In this document: in pieces, positions 34,290-46,210 of the stretch
Layout of the letters: each line of letters starts with the position of its first letter
Position numbering within the stretch: the stretch's first letter is position 1
Assembly: GCA_022478985.1 (NCBI GenBank)
Contig: JAKSZP010000161.1
Coordinates: 100,434 to 164,433 of the forward strand
Direction of reading: 5' to 3'
DNA from: Massospora cicadina
Taxonomy: Eukaryota > Entomophthoromycota > Entomophthoromycetes > Entomophthorales > Entomophthoraceae
Length of the DNA: 64,000 nt
The notes under the pieces: generated by a model
The model's input: only the letters and a program-made list of their open reading frames with translations
What the model was told of the DNA's origin: nothing
The model's database searches: none
Program-made: the position numbers and the translations under genes

Positions 34290-34850
34290 TAGCCATTTCC
34301 GCCTTTCTCATGTGTGTAGGCGCAGCAATGGTTCCTTCTTTTCAACTGAGCCAGGTTGTAAAGAAAATTATCTCTGATCGCATTAGACCATCCATACTCA
34401 AACCTCCAAAACCATACCCCATAGTTGCCGCGGCTATTTGCCCATTGGTTTCCCTGGTTCCCACCACCATCTCTTTGGTATCGCTGGATTCATCCACAGC
34501 TACCAATAAGGAGAACTACGCTTACTTCTTAGTACATATGAAAATTAGTGTTGGTTCTCATCACGTCTCCTTTGAGGCCCTGGTGGACACTGGAGCCATG
34601 GGATTTTTATGAGTGTTGAATTGGCGCAACAATTAAAGCTGGGAATGGATGCGGTCTCCTCAATGATGGTGGCCTCATCTGCTTATCAGCCCTTATATAT
34701 CATTTGCGAACAGTACCTTTTTCAATCCACCAGTTCACCTTCTGCAATCACTTTTTGGCTATTCTGGACTTGGTGTTTCCGGTGATCTTAGGTGTGGGGT
34801 GGTGGCATTAACAACATGTGAAGATTAATTTAGAGTCCAATACGTTGTCA
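34290..34850 (+). pseudogene. RLG-B 5' coding part and aspartic protease
   Basis: The frame 34310-34612 reads from a linker (PKPYPIVAAAICPLVSLVP) into the protease: VGSHHVSFEALVDTGAMGF, with the catalytic DTG intact. A one-base loss shifts the frame after that; the rest (VELAQQLKLGMDA, then DLVFPVILGVGWW) is readable to about 34810. There is little room for Gag before it, as in RLG-A. Confidence 0.78.
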
Positions 34851-35060
34851 TTTACTAATGATCATTCAGAGGGATAATTCCCTTTAATCAATACCCTCAA
34901 GAAGGTACAAGGAACTAGCTCTATCTCTACCCTAGTCACTCCTGCAGGCGTTCTGGCCAATTTTCCCAAAAACTTAATATGCTATTGGAGAATCTTCAAG
35001 ATGGCAAAGGTGGATCGCCTGCCTAAACACACCAGGTATGATTGTGGGTTTTGAACGACT

Positions 35061-36320
35061 GTGGAGTTGGTGAACATCAATTGTCCGTTGTATCCCCATA
35101 CAGCGGAGGAAGAAGTTGCACTCAATACCTGGTTGGACGATATGTTAAAAAAAGGTTGGCTGTTCAAGGAGACCTCACCTGTCAAATCCCCCATCATCTT
35201 TGCCAAAAAAGCGGATGGTTCTCTCCATCCCTGCATGAATTACAGCCATTTGTATAAAATAACAGTTACTGATCCCTACCCATTGCCTCTGGAGCAGACA
35301 ATCAGTCAGGCAATCGCCAAATCCCGAGTGTTCTCTAAGCTGGATCTGGTGAACGCTTTCAACCAAATATGGGTAATGGAAGGACAGGAATAGTTAACAG
35401 CAATCTGGATGAAGCGCGGCATTTTACAATTTCGTGTAATGCCTTTTGAGCTGAAGAATGCTTCCGCTACATTCCAACAGATGATTGATAAATGCACTGG
35501 GTGACCTCCAGTTCACTTGTGCTGTTAAATACATTGATGATATTCTGGTTCACTCCCTGACTCCCAAGCAACATGCAATTGACTTTCAAGCAGTGTTGGT
35601 CGCCTTGCATAAAGCAGGGTTGTTTTTCAAAGCTTCCAAGTGTGAGTTTTATAATGAGGAGGTTACTTTTCTTGGGAACCTGGTTCTTAAGGATGGTGTC
35701 ACAATCCCTCCCAACAAGTTAGATGCAATCCAAGAATGGCCAACCCCAACTACCCAGAAACAATTATGGAGTTTCTTGGGAACATCATTTTCTTAAAAAG
35801 TTCTCCCCCGCACTCTCTCAGCTCGCCGCCCCACTCCACCCACTCACAGGGAAAAATGTACCTTTTTATTGGACAGAAAAATGCCAACAGGCGTTCAAGT
35901 CAATTAAAGAGGTGTTCATATCCCCTCCCATTTTAAAACACGCCAATCCCACCAAGCCATATATTGTTGCATGTGACGTGTCATCAGTAGCTGTTGGAGC
36001 AGTGTTGCTCCAGGAGCACAATGGTTTGGAACACCCAGTCGCCTACTTTTCCTGAAAGTTTACCTCTATGGAGCAGTCTTAGGCTATTTATGACAAGGAG
36101 TTGGCAGCTGTTGCATGGGCCCTAACTCATTGGAGGTACCTGTTACAGGGTGCCCGACATGAATTAACAGTTCACACAGATCACCAGGCCTTGTTGTACT
36201 TTTGTAAACCCCAAAAATTGGCACACCGACAAGCCTGAACCTATCAGGACCTGTGCAGTTTCAACTACAAATATGAATTTGTAAAAGGTGCACTAAATGT
36301 ACTTTCCAATCTTCTCAGCT
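35061..36320 (+). pseudogene. RLG-B reverse transcriptase and RNase H
   Basis: 35061-35393 covers the fingers and palm start (SPIIFAKKADGSLHPCMNY, FSKLDLVNAFNQIW). A TAG stop at 35391 stands where RLG-A has the Trp codon TGG (QEWLTA). After a frameshift, 35485-35796 holds KYIDDILVHS with both catalytic aspartates. The thumb and RNase H follow (35723-36055; IVACDVSSVAVGAVLLQEH and HPVAYFS). TGA stops at 36052 and near 36236 stand in place of Arg codons. The damage is mostly single transitions. Confidence 0.88.
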
Positions 36321-36539
36321 GCAGCCCCACCCACAGTTCCGCGGATCTGGAGGAAATGGATCACGTTACTGTGATTCCTAGCACCCAAATCTTGTCACTT
36401 GTTCCCCCTGTCATTTCTTTCATCGCTCTGGCTCCTGACGCTCCATTAGTTGCTCAGGTATCAGCCAGTCAAATGGTCTGCCCTGAGGGCATGGAGTTGG
36501 TCGAGCAGTTATCCCACCAGAAGCCTAAACATTCCCTAT

Positions 36540-37850
36540 ACTCACCAAAGGAGGGTCTTATATATTTTAGATATCGCGTTTGGGTTCCCCCTTCTTTCTG
36601 AAGTGAGGTATTTTGCGCCCATCACGACCCCCCCACAGTTGGTCACCCTGGTTCTAAGAAATGCATCAATTTGATCAAACAGACCTACAATTGGGCAGGT
36701 TTGACAAAAGAAGTTCCAGGCTGGATCACCAAGTGTGTTACTTGTGCTAGGGCCAAGTTGTACCGCTCTGGTAAAAATGGCCTCCTGCATCCCTTACAGC
36801 AGGCGGAGGGTCCATGGACATCAGTGTTAGTGGATTTATTGTCGAGCTCCCCTGTTCTAATGGGTTCACAGCAGTGATGGCAGTGGTGGATCACTTTATA
36901 AAATTTTCCCTCTTTATTCCCTGCACTTATGCAATTACATCTGAAGAAATTGCCCACTTTTTTGTACTCCATGTATTTTCAATGTTTGGTCTCCCCAGGA
37001 GATCATCAGCGACTGTGGTTCCCAGTTCACCACACAGTTTTGGAGTGAACTCCTATCAATCCTGAAAATATCCCCTGTTTCTCCACGGTGTATCACCCTC
37101 AGTCTGATGGCCAGACTGAGAGGGTCAATCAAGTTCTTGAACAGTACCTGAGTTGCTATGCTACAGCCATGCAGAATACTTGGGCTGATGATCTCCCCCT
37201 CGCCCAATTTGCATACAACAATGAAACCCACGCGACCATGGAGTTTTCTCCTTATGAAGCAACGTTGGGTTATAATCCTTCGTTTTTGGTCAGACTGTGC
37301 TTGCAGCCAGAGGTTCAAGCTGCCGCGGATCATGCTACTCATATTAGATTGACTCAAGGCTTAGTGCGGGAACACCTCACTAAAGCTATAGTTGACTACA
37401 AGCAGTTTGTGGATTGGAAGCATCTTCCAGGTCACAAGTTTACAAAGGGTTCTTACATTATGCTCAACACTCGTCACTTAAAATCCAGGCTCCTTCCCAC
37501 AAATTCGCCAGCAAACATTCAGGACCCCATTTGGTGGAGGAGGTATTGGGTAAAGGGCGTTCTGACTGAAGCTCCCCCTCATTGGAAGCAGCATCCCATT
37601 TTCCATGTTTCCCAGCTGTTGCCCTTCAAGGGTGCAATTCTCACAGAACTGGAACCAATTATTGTTGATAATGAAGAGGAGGCTGAGGCAGAAGCTATCC
37701 TGGCATCCCAGAAATCCCAACGTTCTGTACAATATCTCGTGGCCTGGAAAGGGTATCTGGCCTATGAAAACAGTTGGGTCAGGGTGCGCGATTGTGAGAA
37801 TTGCATGGACCTGGTTGATGCGTTCCATTTATCCCACCCAAAGCTCCCCG
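36540..37850 (+). pseudogene. RLG-B integrase with chromodomain
   Basis: 36540-36870 holds the zinc-binding part (INLIKQTYNWAGLTKEVPGW, then CVTCARAKL). 36814-37065 holds the core start (CSNGFTAVMAVVDHF). 37088-37850 is one long frame with the Glu box (DGQTERVNQVLEQYL), the C-terminal module (FHVSQLLPFKG) and a clear chromodomain, VQYLVAWKGYLAYENSW (near 37727-37780), with the aromatic residues typical of methyl-lysine binding. One or two frameshifts split the core. Confidence 0.9.
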
Positions 37851-37874
37851 TCCCCCCAAAAAGTTGCAACTGTT

Positions 37875-38165
37875 ATGGCAATCAAATTACCCAAGGCGCA
37901 CAAGAATATGGCTCTTGTGCAGTTCCCCAGTGGTGGGGCCCTTCCCTTGGGAAAAGGAAAGGGTAATGTAAGTCCTGGGAAACGTCCTCTGGGTATTGAC
38001 TGGGCCATTTACCCATTTCCGAGTAAGAAGGCGCTGAAGAGGATGGCTGTACCCCTCATTACTCAGGGCAATCTTGCTCACATAGTAGATGAGCGCTGGG
38101 TAACAGCTCTCCCACTTCGAATCCCATTTCCTGTACCCACACTAACCTCAGCAGAACTGTTATGA
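37875..38165 (+). CDS. LTR-spanning accessory frame, RLG-B copy
   Basis: The longest copy of the accessory frame: 96 codons from ATG 37875 to TGA 38163-38165, in a frame different from the chromodomain. It begins MAIKLPKAHKNMALVQ, then encodes GGALPLGKGKGNVS across the PPT, enters the LTR at 37967 and continues through KRMAVPLITQGNLAHIVDER. The TGA replaces an aligned Trp (TGG) or Arg codon in other copies; beyond it the frame stays readable (SEIAKI). No membrane segment or signal peptide is seen. No function can be named. Confidence 0.5.
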   Translation: MAIKLPKAHKNMALVQFPSGGALPLGKGKGNVSPGKRPLGIDWAIYPFPSKKALKRMAVPLITQGNLAHIVDERWVTALPLRIPFPVPTLTSAELL

Positions 38166-39085
38166 GGAATCAGTAAAATCTGTTCTGAGATTGCCAAAAT
38201 AAAATAAATCTTAACCAATTAGAGTGGCAATCTGCCCAATGCTCAGATTTTAAATGGTCAAAAAGGTATGAAGACTGATCTATCAGCTAGAATGCCCAAT
38301 GGTTGCAATTTGATTAACATGATGATTGGAAAAAACTCCCCTCCCAAATCTGGCAGGCATCACCCCAATGGGCAGCTTCCTGCTGACAAATTGGGTGTTG
38401 CGCCTGATGCAATCCCATTGACCAAACGAATGGCCCAGTGACTGAGCATGGGCAGGTTGGGCATCCCAAACCTGTTCCCAACCAAATGGGCTCACCCCTA
38501 TGTGGGGTGGCCTTGGGGGATTTCTGCCACTCATCAGGCTAAACACCATTGCACCAACCATTGGAAACATAGTCAAGCTTTTAGTTCAAATGTTTGAGGT
38601 TGAACTGACAGCGACTTGGCCTGCTGCCAAATTTTGCAATGACAGTTCCCAAGGAACTAACCCACCCATTCCCAAGTAATTCACTGGTTAGCTCGAATTT
38701 GAGGGTCCTGATCCTGGCTTGGCTTTCCCCCAAATCAACTACTATTTAATCAGTTGCATCACACTGAGAAAATTGTTGGCTAATTTTTCTTTCCTAAATT
38801 TTCATTAAAATTCTTCCCAAAAAATTAGTTTTTACATGTTAAAAATTAAGCCGCCTTATCTGACAACATTCTCATACCCCTCGGGGTTAACAGCTGTGTG
38901 CATCTGGTACTTTATTTTGTGCTTATATAAAATTCTGGCTCATCAGCAGATATTGGTAGAACTCTTTCCTGGTTCAATATTCTTATTATCAGCAGCAGTG
39001 CCCTGGGCATTCTGGTTTGCTGTTTGGATGCTCTGGCATCTGGGCTGGCAGGTCAGTCTAATTCTTACTTGCTGTTTGCCTGACA
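37967..39085 (+). repeat. RLG-B 3' LTR
   Basis: 1119 bp, same length as its partner, TGTAAGTCC to CCTGACA. Confidence 0.95.
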
Positions 39086-39098
39086 GTGTCGGACATTT

Positions 39099-39127
39099 TT
39101 TTTTAGTACTAGATGGTCCCAACCCAG
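39099..39127 (-). mobile_element. Micro-retroposon tail 3 (29 nt)
   Basis: The insert ends, on the minus strand, GGGACCATCTAGTACT plus A residues, so its last 13 bases match the two 13-nt inserts in RLG-D. The flanking repeats CGGACATTT are at 39090-39098 and 39128-39136 (9 bp). The RLG-B target duplication overlaps the left repeat by one base, so a longer original duplication may have been cut. Confidence 0.6.
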
Positions 39128-39192
39128 CGGACATTTACCTTTGCAGACTAGAAATCAGAATGCTGTAGGTCAAGTTCTTCCAAAAAGGAAAA

Positions 39193-39877
39193 TGTCAGCC
39201 ATTTGCAATATTCTGATTTTGTTAAGAGTTTGTTTAATATAGTAAAAATGCAAAAGTCAATGAAATTGGCCAAAAGTCCCTGGCTGATTCTCAGTGGAAC
39301 CTCATTAATCAGGGAATCACCAGTTTGAAACCCAAACGGGCATTAGTAAAATCAGTGGGTCAGATTTCTCTGACTACACCATGGACCTTGGGGGAATCAT
39401 CACAAGGCACTCCCCTGATCCCAATGAAGTCTTTCAACACATTTGCATGGTACCCCCCTTTTATAGGTTTTGCAGAGGTCCCCCAAGGTGCATGAAATTT
39501 CTCAGGCGGTGATTGACTCAATTTTATAAAAATGTTACCTCATGGGTATGTTTGGGCCAATCATAATTCCTTTTCCTTTGCTCCACTGCCCTGATGTGAG
39601 TTCTGAGTTATAATACGCTATTCCTGCATATTTTCTAATTCCGACTCATGCAGGCTATTCCAAACAAATTCTCAAATTCCCCCTCAACCTTCAAATTTAC
39701 TTTAAATACTAGATAATTGGAGGTTAAGGAGTATCGTTTTCCCCTTATTGCATGGCTAATAAAAATCATAAAAACACATTTTATTAGCACTTTATTTATT
39801 TATTAAAATTTTTATACAATCTTTGTGGAATTCAGAAAAGTCAAGCACCAAGCAAGCACAAATCAGCTGGATTCCCA
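39193..39877 (+). repeat. LTR relic related to the RLG-D LTR
   Basis: Starts TGTCAGCCATTTG after a purine tract AAAAAGGAAAA (39182-39192), so it was probably a 3' LTR. Similarity to the RLG-D LTR is clear at GGCCAAAAG..CCTGG and CAGTGGAACC (39277-39302) and again at the 3' part (AGCAAGCACAAA). No target duplication is evident and the end near 39877 is approximate. Confidence 0.65.
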
Positions 39878-39879
39878 AA

Positions 39880-41290
39880 GTGGGGTGATGTACCTTACAA
39901 CTCAATCTTACAGCTTAGATTATTTAGTACTGAATTTTGTGCATCTCACTAATTGGATCAGTATTTTTCCATTTATAAGATAAATATAGAATATATAAAA
40001 GCTAACTTATTATTAATCAAACAAACCAAAATATACCCCTGATAGTCATTTTTTAAACAAAACTGTGGGGCAGAAAACTTAATTTTTCCCAGGAAGCATT
40101 TTTAAACAAGTATCATCTTAGTTATAGAGTCTTCAAGACAAACAATTGGTTGATTTATCTTCAATTATATGGGCATTAAGTTTAATAAGAATATTCTTTA
40201 TTATAAATTAAAATTTTCTTTGGTGCTCAAATAATATTAATCCCACTTATATAGTCAAAATATAGCCTAATAACCAGTACTGAACTACGCTTACCTATTA
40301 GATCAACTATGCTAACATGTTGCACTGCTTAAAAATAAGGTATAAAACTGAAAAACAAATGAATAGAATCTTGTAATTAAGTTTGAATTTTTCTTAAGTT
40401 CAAGTATAAGTTGGCCAAAGCACAAATGGTGATTGATACTTAAACGATATCATGTTTACTATAGTTTAATAGAATAGTATTTCTGGTCAAAAATTTTAGC
40501 TCGAAAGTGAGGTTATCTAGAATTTGCGAATTCTTTCTTTGAGTTTAATTTGATATTTGTATTATTCGATACTCATACGATATTAGGTAACTAAATATTG
40601 AATCTAATTTAAAGAATCGGGGCTTGATCATTAAAGCTCATTTAAATTTTGGGTTCAGAATTAAATCGAACGAAATGATGCAGAATAAAGTTTGGCAGCT
40701 CAATTATTCTAAAAATCTAGTTTAGCGTTCTGCCCACTTCACAAAAGTTTCAGGATAAAGTTTAAGGATCAACTAAACTTTTAAATCACGCGAGTTTCTC
40801 CAACCTTTTTGCAATTTATGTTACTCTTTTGTAAAATGGATTCAAACTTCAATGGATCCTAGATTCCGTAATTGCAATTAGAGAGTCTGAATTGATTTAA
40901 TCTAATACTAAACCAGAGATAATGTCATTCATCCATTTTTATCTTATTGATAGATTAAGCTATGACACTCATACTGATAACTAATGATCAGTAATGTAAA
41001 GGGGATGAAATTGCCAAACGCAGTTGTTACCTTTTATAAAGATTTAAACTTTAAATCATATAAAATCCAACTAGGATTATGCGATCAGATTAAGTCCTGA
41101 TCATCATTAAGGAGATTATGGATTGATAAACTTTCTTAACTAAAATCTAAATTTTAAGGTTCTTTGATCGAACTGATCTACTAGATCCTAAATTAAAAGT
41201 AATTTACATACAATTAACTTCTAGCCCTGAAGCATTGGATGTACATAGATTCTTTGTGAAATTTAATTAAAAGCCAAGTGGTGAGCTGAA
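39880..41290. other. AT-rich region, no gene seen
   Basis: No long frame and no similarity to the retroelements of this window. Possibly ancestral, non-repeat sequence upstream of the orphan frame at 41354. Confidence 0.55.
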
Positions 41291-41298
41291 ATGTGGGG

Positions 41299-41306
41299 TA
41301 TAAAAG
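41299..41306 (+). promoter_or_regulatory. TATA box upstream of the orphan frame
   Basis: TATAAAAG, 48 bp before the ATG at 41354. It is a consensus TATA element in otherwise AT-rich DNA, and its distance suits a short 5' leader. Confidence 0.4.
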
Positions 41307-41353
41307 CAATCACAAGTCTTTTAAGAAAATAAGCTATTGTTAAAAATTCCAAG

Positions 41354-41887
41354 ATGGTTATTTTGATTAACTTCCAAGCTAGCGACTGTGCTCGTGTCCC
41401 TTCTAACTTTTACCACAAGCTGATTGACGTCTTACTTCAAAAATGCCAAGCCATGAGTTCTAGTTGCTGTCTCGATTTGCCCAAAGACCTTCAGCAGAAT
41501 GATTTACCTTTAATCGCTAAGGAGATGTGGCACAGTTCATTGGGTGGAATGGTTTTGGCCAAACGCCAGTTTGATGAAGAGTATCTCAACTCAATGGCAA
41601 CCCAAGGCAATCAGTTTAAAGGTTATCTGAACTGCATCAAATTCCATGCCGACCAATACTTTACATAATTACTGGAAGCAGTCAACCAATTGGACAGTAA
41701 AACTGTGAAGGGCGCCGATTTGGTGAGTTTAACACCCAATTCCCTTCAATCCAAGTTTCACAAGTTGAACCAATGGTTTGGGATGTTTGATGTCTTGAGT
41801 TTATCGGACCCAAAATCCAAGGTTCTATCACTTGCATCTGAGTACTGGTTTAAAGTTATGGCTCTTGCATCCAAACTTTACTCATAG
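41354..41887 (+). pseudogene. Orphan host-like gene, one in-frame stop
   Basis: A single frame of 178 codons from ATG 41354 to TAG 41885-41887, interrupted only by TAA at 41666-41668. The ATG context is good (A at -3, G at +4), and a TATA box lies 48 bp upstream. Before the stop it reads MVILINFQASDCARVPSN with Cys at residues 12, 31, 38, 39 and 94. After it, LLEAVNQLDSKTVKGADLV and a helical C-terminus ending VMALASKLYS. It resembles no retroelement protein. The stop could come from CAA by one C-to-T change. I do not recognise a family. Alternatives are a functional shorter protein of 104 residues, a spliced gene, or a recent pseudogene. Confidence 0.5.
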
Positions 41888-42880
41888 TTCATTAAACATT
41901 ATTTTGCAAACTCAAAAATCGTTTTTTAGTATCTTTAATTTTTTGATATATAATTTTTCTTTATTATGCTAGTATTCTGAAAACTGAGCATTTATATCAC
42001 ATTCTCAAATCCTATTTCCATGATAATCAAAAACGATGATTTGCTAGACCAACTAAACTTTGGTTCTCGGTTCCATCTTATCCCATTTGGTCAAGTACAT
42101 CATTTGTTTTTCTCCGATTACTTCCTGTATAACCCATGCCTTAATGTGTGTAAGCATAAAATAAGAATTTTATTAAAGCTAAAGGTAAAATTTCATATAG
42201 AGTTTATTTGGTTAATTTCTAAGGTTGGATAGATATCATCTGGGACAGATTTAGATTTAACATTTTGTGCTCCAGATTGATTTCATTATAACTTCTAGTC
42301 ATTAACTCTTTAGAGGGCTTATTGAAAATGTATTAAAAATACCAGAATACCAAGTACCATGTAGTACACTAAATAAACCCATTTAATAAAGAAAACTTTA
42401 TTTGTTTTATAGTTTAACTTTGTTGCCATTTTTATAATATTAGCACTAATTAATAATAAACAGTATACTAAGATATATTTCAACAAAAAATGAAGTTCAA
42501 ACTCAATGATCTGATACTAAGGTTAGTAGACTCTTTTAGGGTAAAAAATTAATATTAAACCAATAAAAGGCTAAACTTTAAACTTTATATAAGATTTACT
42601 AATTAGATGAAACAATTTAAATTAACTCTTAATCTCTACAACAATAGTTAGTCCTAATTTCTGTATCTTTATACCTAATGTTGATAAATTTAATCTTCCT
42701 TAAAATTAAAAAAAACATCTAAAATTTCAATTAAACATGTTCCAAACTCATGCTAATTATCCATTTTTAAATTCATATATAAAATATTTTAATTTTGGGA
42801 ATAACCTCTAAAGGTTAATGATAAAGCTTCAGTTAACATCTATAATATTCTGAACCTATGAAATTTCATGATTCTTTTTT
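41888..42880. other. AT-rich region downstream of the orphan frame
   Basis: A 70-codon frame at 42020-42232 is open but unremarkable. There are no repeats or RNA genes I can name. ATTAAA near 41890 could serve as a polyadenylation signal for the orphan frame. Confidence 0.5.
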
Positions 42881-44091
42881 TTAATATCAGAAGTGTCATG
42901 TTATGTTATTTGTATAGTCTTTGTTAAGATTAGAGATAGCCAAGAGAAAACTGCTATATAAGTGAAGGTTCCTGGACACCATAACATCAGCCACAGACTG
43001 CAAGGTGATTCTCTACCTTTTGGTCAACTCATGAAAAGTGAGGGAAGGGTTTCACATATTTTGGAATGGTGAAATTAGGGTGAAAATTTCCAAGTTTTTT
43101 TTTGGAATAATTTTTGGAAAAGTTGAACATGAGTTTTAAGCATAGTTTCTTCTTCAATTGGAGCTATCAGTTGGGTCTTTTCCATAGCCACAATGCTTAT
43201 CAGCACAATATTCATTATTCATAAAATAAAAATAATAAATCCGATTTTTTAAAAATTGGTTTCTAATGGAAAAAAGTAGAGAAATAATTCAACACCCTGC
43301 CATAATCAGTGTGCTGGTTTTTAAGGTTGGGCGCTTTGAGGAGGCAGCCTTAGACAAAATAACAATGTTTAAAATTGGAACAATTACTATTCTTGAAGAA
43401 TTTATAAGTAGTTTTGAACATACCTTTATATAATGCACACAACAATTAAATTTTATTGACCTTACTATTTTGTAAAAGTTTAATCTTTATTTGAAGATCA
43501 TATTTTGTTTCAATGCAATTATAAACTTGCAAACTCATTTTTTCCTATTATATACCATTTTCTGCCTGATTTTGGGATTATCAAGGATTTATTTTGCTTA
43601 AAATTTCACCTGAGGAAAACCTATGTATTACTTTTTTGTTATTGAGGATGTCCTTATTGATCCTCTGATTGAAAGCAGAGTTTATAACCATTTTAGCATT
43701 TATATAAATGTTTGAATTTCTGACAGATCTATTTGATTTTCTTCACATAATGCTCTGCTGAACCTATAATAATGAGAAGTTTGGGAGTTGGGAGTAGTGT
43801 GAGGGAAGTTAAAAAAGGATGGGAAGAATTTACCCAACGCTCATCCAAGTATGGCCCAGATCCCCTAATCTGGTCAATGTAAGCGCCTTAGGGTTGGTGC
43901 CATTCTTTGATCTGAAGGAGTGTAAGGCCCTATCCAGATTGATGACTGGGCCTGGGATCTTTTATTACCCTTTACTTGAAAAACTGGATCCAAACCCCTC
44001 AAGGGCTTTTGCTAGTGTATAGTCTAGTGCAGGGTTGAGAGCTAATTAGTGTGAATGGTGGAAGCCTTGGATGGGTGCAGTGATGGAGCAT
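42880..44091 (+). repeat. LTR relic, same family as 60640-62113
   Basis: Collinear with the LTR at the right end of the window. Shared segments include CTCTACTTTT/CTCTACCTTTTGG followed by GTCAACT, then CTTCAATTGGAGCTA, TCTGCTGAA.C, and GGCGCCTTA/AGCGCCTTAGGGTTGGTGCC. It stops exactly where NA-2 begins (44092) and its last third is missing after NA-2, so it is truncated. The left edge is approximate. Confidence 0.65.
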
Positions 44092-45322
44092 TGTTGGATT
44101 TTCAATATGCCAACATTATCCAACTTCATTAAATATATATATATATATATAAATCTGCCTATCCTCTGGGGACAAGACCTTTTAGTGGATGTGGGAGTTT
44201 ATGTTTTAGATGATAACTATTTTTTGTTGTAATTCATAAACACTATTTAACTAATTCGCCTGATTCAAATCATCAGTTAAAGTGTTTTATCAGGAAGGAT
44301 CCCTGAAAATATATATTTACATGTTTCAATTATCAATTTAATTATTGGTAATTTAATTATATTAGTCAATTGGAGCTTGTCACCAATTGTCTCAGGGACT
44401 TATGATTATCTACTGAGTCATTGACAACGCTTTTGGTAGCTACTTATAAGTTAACCTTTTAGGTAATGTGACCTGCTGTTAATGGTAAAATGTCTCATTA
44501 TCTAAGGAGGTTGCTAGCTTAATAAGGGTAATCCGATGAGGTTGATCAAAAACATTGGGACAATTTCTCTGATTAAATAGAAGGGGGTGCTTTTATAGCT
44601 GGTGGCCATATTCAACTATATGAATGAGGAAGATAATCATTAGGTGAGACTTCAGAGGGTCAATTCATTGGTGACAGCTATTTTCTATTGGGGCACCAAC
44701 AAAAGAGTTAGGCGCTGGATTCCCTATATGCTCCCTTAATTTTAAGTAAATAAAGCAGATCTTACAAGTCTAAAAGATATTTAATCTGTTGTACATTTTT
44801 GTATCTAGTAGATTATAGGATTATAGTTGAGAATCAGATACCCTTTACCTATATATTGATTGTCAAGTTCTCCGTGGCTCCTTTCTAAAGAGAGGAAGGG
44901 AGAAGTTACTTTGAGAACTGCTGAATTTATGCTAGTAGGTTAAGTTCTATTGAAAGGAAATAGTTCCTTTGGACTAGACGTTGCCATTTCTAAAGAAAGA
45001 GTTGAAGGGATAAAATTTCCCTTGTTGTCTGGATAGTTTATCAGAACCTAAACAATGAGTTGAAGGAAGGTTTCCAGTAACTGCCTTAAAGAGAAATCTG
45101 AGAAGAAGTAATAAATTTGGTTGTAGAACTTATTCAGAGATTAATCATCATACTAGTACCATTTACTCACATTTATTATAAAGTTATATTAATGGTTGTT
45201 AATTGCACACATCAAAACTTGTGCAGTAGACTTAAGAGTTACATGGAGTAACCCCAGATGAAATTTTACATTTGTGGCTTACTACAGGGGGTATTTGAGT
45301 AACTACAGCTAAAAATTTTACA
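44092..45322 (+). repeat. NA-2 5' LTR
   Basis: Contains a (TA)n run at 44132-44150 and blocks shared with the 3' copy, such as GTAGCTACTTAT.AGTTAACC. Its end is tandemly duplicated together with the primer site (two similar copies near 45250-45285 and 45305-45339). Confidence 0.75.
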
Positions 45323-45334
45323 TTTGGTGCTTAC

Positions 45335-45666
<332 letters not shown>

Positions 45667-46210
45667 GGGCCAAACCTGTGACTTTGGCAGGATCAGCTCA
45701 TGTTGAAACTGGATCCGCCATAAAGAGGCATGAGAATGAACAAGGATGCTTGGCAGGATAGCTCATGTTGAAACTGGATCCACTGTGAAGTGGCGCAGGG
45801 AGAGAGGAAGAAGATCCACTCTGATCAAAATGGAGAGCCCAGTCTGGGGTCTTACAGAAACCACGGAATTGATGAAGCTGACTGAGAATATCCCTTAAAT
45901 GATGAGGAGTCATAGGAGCCCAACTTGGGAAAATACATGCATTCCAGATCATATTGTTGGTGAGAATGACTAAAATGGTCCTGACACAGCATGAGGCCAT
46001 GTGAATCACGCTCTGAGGATGTAGCAGCAAGTAGGAAAAGAAGAGGATCTGCATTTCTGAAAATGGCATGAGATTTAATGAGTGAAGACAAGCCTAAGCT
46101 CCACTAAAGTCAAGTTTAACCTTTATGGCCAAATCATGACCATAGCCTGATGCGTCATTAATTCCTGAGTTCCTATCTTTTGGTGTATAATCTGGTCAAG
46201 AGGGGAGATG
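45667..46210. other. NA-2 internal region after the microsatellite
   Basis: Includes a tandem duplication of about 64 bp (45689-45752 and 45753-45810, both with GCTCATGTTGAAACTGGATCC). The minus frame 45698-46069 is open but matches nothing known. Ends at the purine tract before 46211. Confidence 0.6.

Larger units (their letters stand above)
33150..39085 (+). mobile_element. RLG-B, family-A chromovirus with perfect target duplication
   Basis: 5936 bp. The LTRs at 33150-34268 and 37967-39085 are both exactly 1119 bp (TGTAAGT to CCTGACA). The target duplication GTGTC is perfect (33145-33149 and 39086-39090). It is the same family as RLG-A and in the same order: self-priming site, short 5' coding part, protease, RT with intact YIDD, RNase H, integrase, chromodomain, PPT GGGAAAAGGAAAGGG. 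It has fewer breaks than RLG-A and is likely the youngest large element here, though the LTRs already differ at scattered sites. Confidence 0.95.
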
